In this document: one piece after another, positions 1 to 12,100 of the stretch
Numbering within the stretch: the stretch's first letter is position 1
Layout: each line of letters begins with the position of its first letter
NCBI RefSeq assembly: GCF_000003605.2
Contig: NW_003140836.1
Coordinates: 18,644-37,150, forward strand
Length of the DNA: 18,507 nt
Source of the DNA: Saccoglossus kowalevskii
Taxonomy: Eukaryota > Hemichordata > Enteropneusta > Harrimaniidae
Reading direction: 5' to 3'
The notes under the pieces: model-generated
What the model was told of the DNA's origin: nothing
The model's database searches: none
What the model saw: only the letters and a program-made list of their open reading frames with translations
Program-made: the position numbers and the translations under genes

Positions 1-28
1 AGATATAAACTGGAATGGCCCAATTGAA

Positions 29-455
29 GATATCATCACGAAATGAACAAATCTGAGAGAGGTTCACATGTAGTACCTATATATGTAGTATCAAAGCAAT
101 TGGACTTGCGGTTTTTAACAAGAAGTCGGAAAATATCACTTTTTACCAAAAATGATAAAAATATTCACCAAAATTAGAGAATTAAAGATATCATTACAAA
201 ATGAACAAATCTGAGAGAGGTCTACATGTAGTACCTATATATGTAATATCAAAGCAATTGCACTTGCGGTTTTTAACAAGAAGTCGAAAATATCACTTTT
301 TACCCAAAATGACAAAAATATTCACCAAAATTAGAGAATTGAAGATATCAACATGAAATGAACAAACTTAAGAGAGGTCTACCCAAGGTACATATACACC
401 AAGTATCAAAGCATTCAGGCTTGTAGTTTTCAAGAAGAAGTCGAAAAAGTAAAAC
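29..455 (+). repeat. 158-bp core tandem repeat, about 2.7 copies
   Basis: Copies 1 (29-186) and 2 (187-343) are near-identical apart from scattered substitutions. Copy 3 (344 to about 455) diverges after TATCAAAGCATTC and is cut short before the GAC microsatellite. AT-rich, no open frame. Confidence 0.85.
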
Positions 456-512
456 ATTGACACGGACGACGACGACGGACGACGACGACGACGGACAATC
501 ACTCATATGATA

Positions 513-543
513 AGCTCCGCTCGACAAAGTCGACAGCGGAGCT
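513..543. repeat. Terminal hairpin of the Pearl/helentron-like element
   Basis: AGCTCCGCT (513-521) and AGCGGAGCT (535-543) are perfect inverted repeats. An inner CGAC/GTCG (522-525/529-532) extends the stem after a two-base bulge, leaving an AAA loop. The stem ends in CTAA, resembling the CTRR end of helitron-type elements. By position it is probably the 3' end of the element. Confidence 0.7.
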
Positions 544-559
544 AAAAATGGCTGTTACA

Positions 560-945
560 ACCCGACCTGATTTCAGTTCGGTAAAATAGGGTAACTCGCA
601 AAGGATGGAACTGTAGCTCCATGGTTTCGCGTCAACACCACGATGAACGAAATAACTGACAGCGAAACCAAGTGAGCTACAGAACTGCAGCTAGGTTCAA
701 CCACGGTTTCGTTCAACACAATAGCAACAGCAGACTGCAACCTCTGCAGTCGATCCACACAACCACAACTTTCGGAAAAGACTTCTGCCAGTCACTAAAT
801 TCCAGACAAACACGATTTCGTCTGTCCCGAGAGATCCACAACATTCATAACCACTTTAGTTCAGTCTTTAGAAGGAATTTAGTCGATTTAACAGGAGAAT
901 CGATCTGCCCACACAGACAGAAACAATTTGACTGACCGGCACAGG
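560..945. repeat. Fold-back non-coding region
   Basis: GTAGCTCCATGGTTTCGC (613-630) pairs with GCGAAACCAAGTGAGCTAC (662-680), with a small bulge. GGTTTCG(CG)TCAACAC recurs as a direct repeat near 623 and 701. A small GACTGCA/TGCAGTC hairpin lies near 732-750. Open frames here show no domain and are unlikely to be genes. The region is probably a decayed repeat; the family is not identified. Confidence 0.4.
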
Positions 946-1039
946 GACGCACAGACTTATTACTAAACAAAGTTATTCCAACACCATAATATAGATGGTG
1001 CTCTCACTATAGACCGCCACAGTAAAGTTTTGGAGGGCT

Positions 1040-1162
1040 AATTTGCATAATTTTTGGCTGATCGACTTCTCATGAACAAATTACCATCTGCACTCATCAA
1101 GGCATCCACACACCAAAAATCCAGTCAAATGGTTGGACGGTTTTTGAGAAGAAGTCGTGCAC

Positions 1163-1193
<31 letters not shown>

Positions 1194-1280
1194 TAGATAG
1201 ACAGACAGATGGACGACAGACGCAGGACAGAAACCCATCCCATAGGCTCAGCGGACCTACATGTATGGTCCGTTGAGCCA
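1040..1280. mobile_element. Second hairpin + microsatellite element, degenerate
   Basis: Has the same order of parts as the element at 29-545: a GAGAAGAAGTCG core-like end, a GACA/GATA microsatellite (1161-1213), a GGACGAC tract, and a terminal hairpin with GGCTCAGCGGACC (1245-1257) pairing to GGTCCGTTGAGCC (1267-1279) around a TACATGTAT loop. The 158-bp core array is absent or reduced. It lies between LZTR1 exon 3 and the next exon outside the window. Confidence 0.55.
1161..1213 (+). repeat. (GACA)n/(GATA)n microsatellite
   Basis: Compound tetranucleotide run of AGACAGAC and AGATAGAT units, followed by GGACGACAGACG. It is part of the element at 1040-1280. Confidence 0.9.
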
Positions 1281-1436
1281 ACAATTAATCATACAGTGAG
1301 TGAAAATGTTATCACTCAAGCCACTCTTCTCAAGGATTGCAAATATTCCACTTCTCTCAAGGCTTCTGAAAGTTCATTTTATCTTTTCTCCGGTAGTCAA
1401 ATTGTGGGAACTAAGGTTGAAATAAAAGTTACTTAC

Positions 1437-5121
<3,685 letters not shown>

Positions 5122-5290
5122 GTGCCTCGTACTTGGGACGATCAGGTGGCTTGCTAGCGAGGAAAACTTCGTTTTCGCGGCTCTTTCACATGGCGAGCCT
5201 ACTATCAAAACACAACAGCCATCTTGAATGATGAATACGTCTGCGCAGTCGCAAGGATTATTAAAGTTAAAAACGGTTTTTAACACCGGG
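5122..5290 (-). promoter_or_regulatory. Probable LZTR1 5' UTR / promoter, with short uORF
   Basis: On the minus strand a CAAGATGGC motif (5218-5226) matches the YY1 consensus that often overlaps the transcription start of housekeeping genes. A GC-richer CTGCGCAGTCGC stretch lies just upstream. If transcription starts above 5222, the ATG inside the YY1 motif opens a five-codon uORF (5222-5205). There is no TATA box. Which bases are promoter and which are 5' UTR cannot be decided from sequence alone. Confidence 0.4.
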
Positions 5291-6627
5291 TTTCATCATT
5301 GTCTTTTGTCAAGTTTGACATATATTCATATATAAATGGTCAATGTACCAGTCTAATGTTATTCATTTTGAAATCAGAAATTTGAAATCAGACTATCTCA
5401 TTATGTATCTCACTTTGAGTAGTGCGCCAACAACGGTTGTTTTATTATTGTCCCGTGTAAAAATTTGCATAAGAATGGCGTCGATTCAAACAAATATTAC
5501 ATTTAATTGAAATAATAAAGAAATATTGAATTACTGTCATTTATCTAACCTGATCTAATTTTAGGAGCATACTATAAAAATAAGCTGTATATTAGTCTAC
5601 ATTGCAATAAATTATGATAATTTAGAAGTTTTTTCGTAAATTGTAACCGTGTGTAGAATTATGTACCGGCGTATTATATATGTTGTCCCCCAACATTATA
5701 GGTTATCTTTGCGCAGAGGCGATATCGTAGCCAATGAGGTCCAACCGAGGCGCGATTATTGCTAGTTGAAAACTTTTACCAATACCCCGCACGAAACGAC
5801 GTGAAATACCGTCGGTCGCTGCAATTTTTGAAGACCTCTCCGGAGGTCCAAATTTCAAACAAAATTAGGAAATCCTGGTAGGAAAAAAATACTAGCGACG
5901 GTTGGTGATAAATTACAACTCTGTATCAATATTGAGCGACAGGAAATGAATGCTGATTTACATTGTTTCTAACTATCCTAACTTGTCATATGACTGCCAT
6001 GTCAAAGTCGTATTCATTTTATTGCATTACGTATTAAAATTCGGATTTGAAGCGTAAAATTCTATTGTGAAAGTAGTTATTACACAATACAATAAATGTT
6101 GAATAACGTCGTAAAACACTGCCTCGTATTTCGCCGGGCACCAGAAAAATTGGGTTTTGTTATTCTAATATGATACTAACCGGGCATGACTTCGTTCCCA
6201 CTCATACTTGTACGTTGACAATATTCAAAATATGTATAAACCAAAACATAAACTTACGGAATAATGATCATATAATATTATGCTAAAAGGGAGGAAAAAT
6301 AAACAAATTGGAACAATTTTAACGGCTATTCCAAAACAAAACACAGCGCAGTAATGGATATAGTGTGAACTGAAAACACAGCTCGATGCAAACATTGAGG
6401 TATACCTCCATGATGCAAACGACTGATATTCTTTTTAGGAATAATATACTTTTTGCGAATTAGCACGTGTTTTCTATCAGTGGCGATGTTTATTTGATGA
6501 CATAAAGTCCTATTGTCACATTCCTCGGGGCGGACAGTTCAGGGGAGTTTCAACAACCATTCCAAAGTACCGTTTTCTGAGAGTTTTTGGCCTTTGTTTT
6601 CACCGTGATGGTTGCCAGGCGGTAAAA
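5290..6627. other. Intergenic, upstream of LZTR1
   Basis: AT-rich with no supported coding frame on either strand. A small palindrome, GACCTCTCCGGAGGTC, lies near 5833-5848. Nothing else is recognisable. Confidence 0.5.
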
Positions 6628-6724
6628 ATGCCCGGATGTCCGCCCGAGGATTCTCGGTTCTCACCCACGCTGTCACGTCGTCACAGCGCATTATCAACAA
6701 ATCTCTCCAACAGCGCCATCAGCG
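6628..6724 (+). CDS. Candidate first exon of an unknown plus-strand gene
   Basis: ATG with A at -3 opens MPGCPPEDSRFSPTLSRRHS and continues for 32 codons plus one base to a fair donor (AGCG|GTAAAT, phase 1). The block is distinctly more GC-rich than its surroundings. The predicted segment is Ser/Arg/Pro-rich and low in structure, as the disordered N-terminus of a small protein might be. Just upstream, GGTTGCCAGGCGGTAAA (about 6610-6626) resembles an RFX X-box. No family recognised. It could be an unrelated GC-rich patch. Confidence 0.3.
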
Positions 6725-7645
6725 GTAAATTACTGACAGCGTGTTGCATTACAATTCATTGCGTTGCATTGGCAGTGCAAGTGAAATAGCTTGCTGATAA
6801 ATTCAAATTTCTGATTTTAGTGAATATTCAAGACTGATTGATTTATCATGTGTTTTGCCAGAAAAAAATTGTTATTTGAGAACTCGCTTTCGCACAATTA
6901 TCTTGTTATAACGGTAATCACATTAAATTAAATTGTCTCAACTGAATTAGCTAACCGAACGCTCTCTAATGAAACAAACACGCTCTTCATTAGAATATAA
7001 GTAGTAAATAAATAAACGCCACTCTGACCGATGAATACGATATATAGTTGATAGTATTGGGTAATCGTTGTCCTATAATGGTTACCAAATACTATCTTTA
7101 AAAGAATGGATCGAGCTAAGTCTCCGTCACGGTCAATTCGTTCGATTTGGACGACGCGGTAATTATATATCCCTTTAAGTTGAACGGAAAGATAACGATG
7201 TCATTTTAGTCAACTGTGTAGCCTGGCTCTGTGCTGATTAGTAATGATGTAAAGTGCCTGCGTGTGGTTCCTTCTTACCATTGTACACTAACTGCACTAA
7301 TTTCCGCTTTAACAATATCTCCTGATACGTCAAGAAGTGAAAAAGACGTGACAGTGTACATTATACATGTAATTATAGGCTTCGTAGAATTCATAGATTT
7401 ATTTGCATGTTTGGTCACCTTTATGTATATTCCATTTATTTATTTTTTCCGCAAATAAACGCCCGGAATAATAAACTCTCCAAAGCCTTGGCTCAATTGA
7501 CATTTTCTTATCAAATTCACCACGATACAATGTGTGTCACATATACCCCCGGAAGGGGAGTTCCTTTCAAGGTCTTACAGAGGTACGGGCAAGTCGAATA
7601 TATATTTTGTTTACTTCAGTAACATTCACATTTTGTGTATTCGAG
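6725..7645. other. Non-coding stretch (possible intron)
   Basis: AT-rich. Open frames at 7231-7622 are hydrophobic or low-complexity with no domain. No repeat was identified. Confidence 0.4.
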
Positions 7646-7788
7646 GTAAAGACAGTAAAAGATCGTTTTCCCTAGAACTACCACAAAGGAATACACCAGT
7701 GACACACACGCCGCCAGCATGGGACCGCGGCAACCATGGCAAATATGAACTCATTGTTTCCTTGTATAGCGTATTCCGAAATTATTAG
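7646..7788 (+). CDS. Candidate internal or terminal exon of the same unknown gene
   Basis: After TATTCGAG| the phase-1 frame reads KDSKRSFSLELPQRNTPVTH then PPAWDRGNHGKYEL and ends at TAG (7786-7788). Base composition is coding-like compared with the flanks. Entry phase matches the donor at 6724. If it is internal rather than terminal, the donor would have to be a GC type at CATG|GCAAAT (7738), which is unusual. The pyrimidine tract before the acceptor is weak. Confidence 0.22.
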
Positions 7789-8137
7789 AGTTATCATACG
7801 TGTACTGTGCCATTGTTATTTTCAAAACATCGTATATGTAATTATTTAAAATACAGTGTGTTATGTCAAAGACACTAGTGTCTGTGGTTATGTCGATGTC
7901 TTATGCGCGCACATGGTACAACTAAACATTTCATGCGTCCACCAAATAATGTAGGATGTCACGTTACATCGACACATTTTAGTTTTATATATTGATTATT
8001 ATTTGTTCATAGGGCTCACATTTTTTTGGAAACGAGATCTGTTAAACTGAGATGCACACTAAAATTCATATTATGTTGTCAATTTCTCCATTACCCCTCC
8101 ACAAAATCAACATCTAATGGTGATTACATTGGTCAGT

Positions 8138-8176
8138 GGGGGGGGGGGGGGTTACACACACACACACACACACACA
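8138..8176 (+). repeat. G14 run joined to (CA)n microsatellite
   Basis: Fourteen consecutive G (8138-8151), then TT, then about eleven AC units ending in CAG. The run ends exactly where the candidate exon at 8178 begins. Confidence 0.9.
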
Positions 8177-8177
8177 G

Positions 8178-8353
8178 ATTGGAAAAGTGTGAAACTTGCC
8201 GTACGAAGCCAGAAACTCGTGATGTCCGGCAACTGGCCTTACAACGTTGAATCATCCGACATTAAATGGACCTTTCCCGTTGATGGCGCACTCGCGAATT
8301 TTCACTTCGGACGCATACATCACACGAAATATGCCGACAACAAGTTTGTTTGA
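8178..8353 (+). CDS. Candidate terminal exon of an unknown gene
   Basis: Directly after a CA microsatellite ending CACACAG|, a 58-codon frame runs to TGA, for example WKSVKLAVRSQKLVMSGNWP, then VESSDIKWTFPVDG and HFGRIHHTKYADNK. Codons are rich in third-position C and G in an AT-rich neighbourhood, and the residues are varied with four-fold aromatic/charged alternation, unlike a chance frame. Entry is phase 1, matching the donor at 6724 (G + AT = Asp). I do not recognise the protein. The alternative is a decayed gene fragment. Confidence 0.35.
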
Positions 8354-8951
8354 TGCTTTGTTGCGAGTGTGTTTATTAATACATGTACATCCTTGCCAGC
8401 AAGGTACAACGTTAAAAATATACAATAATGCAAATAATATCTAGAAAAATATAAATATTTGGTCTGTGAGCAATAATTGGCAGCATATCTTCCTGTTAAC
8501 CATATTTATATTATTTACGTCAACAAATATGGCAATACGTCAAAGCCACGTGACGTCATACACATGAATGCAATGTACACAAGTACATGGTTTACATTAA
8601 CAAAAACGTCAGAGCATGGACGTACTGACAATTAGTATGTTCGTGGTCGGAGTGACCACATGGTTTGAATATATATTTAAATAAAACAACGTAGAAGTTT
8701 TCAGATAGATAATATACAAATATAGTTTCTTAGAAACTACAGAATAAATTAAGCTTTGTCAAGAAAATGTTTATGAAATACTGTATAAAAAACAAATGCT
8801 TTAATATATTCGTTTACGAAATTATACGCGATATACCGTACGGTTTTTTCAGAAAAAATATAAACACCAGTTTATGACCCTGTAAAATTAAGACTATGTA
8901 TTATACGTAGTCGTGTAGTTACACTTTACACCGCCACATGTCGTTTTATTT
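8354..8951. promoter_or_regulatory. MMP 3' UTR and flank
   Basis: AT-rich and non-coding, 3' of the MMP stop on the minus strand. Candidate poly(A) signals on the minus strand are ATTAAA (8805-8800), about 150 bp after the stop, and AATAAA (8377-8372), about 575 bp after. Neither is verified. A perfect E-box/CRE composite lies inside at 8546-8558. Confidence 0.4.
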
Positions 8952-9196
8952 TCAATTTGTGAAAAGAATGAAAAATAAAATAAATGTTGATAAAATTACA
9001 ACAGGTGAGAGTAGGATTTGTTGCGATGAGGAGATTTCCCCTGTTCCAATTCCATTCTCCTGCTCGTTGTTCTCTTCGGTCAGACTGTTGCATCCCATCC
9101 AATCAACGGCAATCTTACGGGGGTAGCCTGGATCTACTTCCATTGTATTGGCGTCAAACTTCCAGTAGTTATCGCCTTTGAAAAAATACGTGTACC
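8952..9196 (-). CDS. MMP exon 8: hemopexin blade IV, stem and GPI-type tail
   Basis: 245 nt including TGA, residues 446-525. Blade IV reads [29 protein letters not shown]; Cys480 closes the disulfide with Cys293. A polar stem with NNEQENG and ISSSQQ leads to hydrophobic [19 protein letters not shown] and ends FTN. No basic cytoplasmic tail follows, so a GPI-attachment signal with a site near Ser500-Ser502 fits better than a type I transmembrane anchor. The acceptor GGCATAG|GG has a weak pyrimidine tract, but phase and motif agree. Confidence 0.93.
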
Positions 9197-12100
9197 CTAT
9201 GCCAAACCAGATAATAAATCATGTTTATTGATACTTATTATGTGATAATAATGTTATTATAAATAATTAGTTAACAAATAATGAAACTACTACAATACTT
9301 AACGCATTTCGATCACGAGTGTATGAATACGATCATCGTCATCAAACGTGATATTTGTGTTCGAATACTTACCGTCTTTCCAATTAAAAGCAGCGTCAAT
9401 GTTATTTGGAACCCCCTTCCAGGTGGTATATATCTGGCGCGGGTAGCCAGGGTCGACTTGCTGGTTGTATTCATCATATCGCCAGTATTGTTTGCCTTTA
9501 AAGAAGTAAGTCTTTCCGTTGTTTTCCCACACTAATGCAGCATCAATATTATTTGGCAAACCGAGATAGTTGGTGTATTTAGGGGAATCAGAGTCAGGAT
9601 AATTGGCCGTATACTCCCAGTATTTAGTGCCTGTTGAACACAAAAAACATCAAAAAATTATTTAGATGAAACGTTTATCTTACTTGAGACTGAACACATT
9701 TTCCGAGATGCGGGTTTCAGTGTGATACGTCATAACTCCGCCATTTTGTTTCTACCTTGTTCGTAGCTTGTTGTGTTATACTCCTGAAATTACTCCTCGC
9801 ATTATTTACCTACCTCATAGGGTATAACGTTTGATTTATAATATCGTAAAATATTGAATATACCATAGTAAGTTCAGTATTTGTGCATACGCACGAGTCA
9901 ATGACCACGTGTCACATGTATTACACGAACGAGCCTAAAAGTAGGTGACGTAGCCTGCCACAGCCTTAGGATATCACGTACGCAGGAAACCGGCGAATGG
10001 TCTCGCAATGTGTTCTCAGTGCTAACTAAATCCTGTGTCAGATCAAATGTAACCGTAATCACAGACTAAGCAAACATTATAGTTATTCGAGTGTAAAATA
10101 AATTACATTACACACAATTATTTCAATTATTATAACCCACCTTTAAAGAACATAATTATGTTGTCATATCTTTCGTATGTTGCGTCTATATTATTAGGCA
10201 TATCGTACCAAAATAAACTATTTTTGACTGGGTATCCTGACAGCACTTTCCCAAATTCTCGCAATCTCCAAAACTGATCGTCCTAAAAAAGAATATAATA
10301 TATATACTTATGTCAACAATGAAATACAATATCTGTACCTCTATTTCTAATCGCGGCTAGTGTGTATTAATTACACTAAAGAGCGAGATTTTATTTTACC
10401 TATTCAAATAAATTGACATTGGTCAAATAAAATAGAAGTAATGAATTCTTGCATTTCAACAACCTACCTTGAAAATAAATAACTCCCCTCGAATACTACT
10501 AATTGCGTCATATCCTGTTTCACACGGACCGTATGTGGGTACAATTGGTTTACCTGGCATGTTGGTAATTTCCGGCATTTCAGGTTCGACAGGACCACTT
10601 GGAGCAGAGCCTACGAGTGAAAAGTGGTTCACATATTAGAGAAAAATACTTGTGACTACACGAAAATGACGTCCTAATTCTGAATGAAATCATGATTATA
10701 GAATAGGCAAACCTACAAATATGCAGTGCATCATGGGAGAATGTGCAAACAAATAAGATAGCTCCTTATAAACGTACTTACCATATAACGCCTGAATTCC
10801 CCTTTTGTCGTCTTCGGGCAGAACGTAATCTGGTGCATAACCCTGGTAGTAGGGCGCCATCAACGCACCATACACAGAAGAATGACCCAATCCCAGACTA
10901 TGGCCAAATTCATGAGCGGCTACCTGCAATAAGTTGGTACCTGGCGAGAAAAATAAACACACAATAATTATGATATGAATTTATGATATGTGCTACTCAC
11001 GCTGCACTAAGCGACATGACTGATGGTGTTGTTGCCCGTTCTAATTTGTAACGCCCTCTATCGACATTGATGGTGTCGTTCAGTGTTTGGTCTGAAAATC
11101 TGGTGTTTGATTGAGATTGAGCATAGACCTAAGAAAACATTTAACTACTCAACCTTGGAAAATGTAGTTATTAAAAAATGTGGTTATTCAACTTTTTAAA
11201 TATAGAAATTAGTTTTATTGATGGACGACCACAAAATCGAAACAATTACGTCACAAAAGTCTTTCTTTTAGTTCAACTAGGCGAGATCCGACATGTATCA
11301 AAATGGGATTCAAGAATAAAAGAATTCATTTGGTAGATGTTCTGAGTTCTGGTCGTTTTGTTCTCGCTATTTTCCCAAAACACTTACTGTCTTCAAACAC
11401 GCCCATATTATGCAAATGATCACACGTCCATATTATGCAAATGATCACACGTCCATATTATGCAAATGATCACACGCCCATATTATGCAAATGATCACAA
11501 CAATCAAGTAAACTCACCGTCATAGGTGCGAATAGTAAACGTCTCGTCGTCATCAAAGTGGGCATCTCCACCAAGACCACCTCCAGGAAAGTACGCATGC
11601 GCCAACGTCCCACCTGGACCATCGAATGGCCCACCATCACCATGATAACCACGTGCGAATAAGATGTTGATATCGGGAGTGCCGTCGTATATTTCCGTAA
11701 ATGTGAGTGGCGTGACAGCTTGCCAAATATCGAAAGCTAGACGAATTGTTTCCGATGTGTCGGCCTCGGCCAGGTCTGGTGTGTAGTTGAGTATTCTAAT
11801 TTATGAAAATAAAAGTGACGTCAGTACATATAAGGTTGCTAAGTCTTCACGTGACTTTTGATCTTTCCCGATACAGTGTAATCGGCGACCATATCATGGT
11901 TACCACACAGGAAGTTACGTAACACTCATGCGCATGCCTAGCTACAAAGTACGAGCCATTACGTCACCCGACTACAAATGTACACTGATAACCCACGCTT
12001 TTATTGTTTTTAGTATTTTTACTAGCACACACCGAAAGATTCACTAACGAATACGTACACAATATCTGGGACAAAAAACGGAAATTGTCGATGCATTTTA

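Larger units (their letters stand above)
29..545. mobile_element. Pearl/helentron-like (HINE) non-autonomous element
   Basis: Three parts occur in order. First, about 2.7 tandem copies of a 157-158-bp core start at 29, 187 and 344, each beginning GATATCA and containing ATGAACAAA, GAGAGAGGT, TATCAAAGCA and AAGAAGTCG. Second, a GAC-rich microsatellite (about 461-496). Third, a hairpin (513-543). Established knowledge: oyster Pearl elements and other helentron-associated repeats share this layout of roughly 160-bp core repeats, short microsatellite and 3' palindrome. The third core copy is the most diverged. The left end is at or beyond the window edge. There is no coding capacity, so mobility would need a helicase supplied in trans. 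Confidence 0.65.

Noticed and set aside
1-1436. LZTR1 exon 4 inside the window
   Set aside because: I searched the minus strand for the expected GYTGDIY continuation and found nothing; the stretch is repeats.
5122-5286. LZTR1 N-terminal extension from an in-frame ATG at 5286
   Set aside because: The frame is open, but the extra 55 residues are unlike the LZTR1 N-terminus and overlap likely promoter motifs; the ATG at 5121 is simpler.
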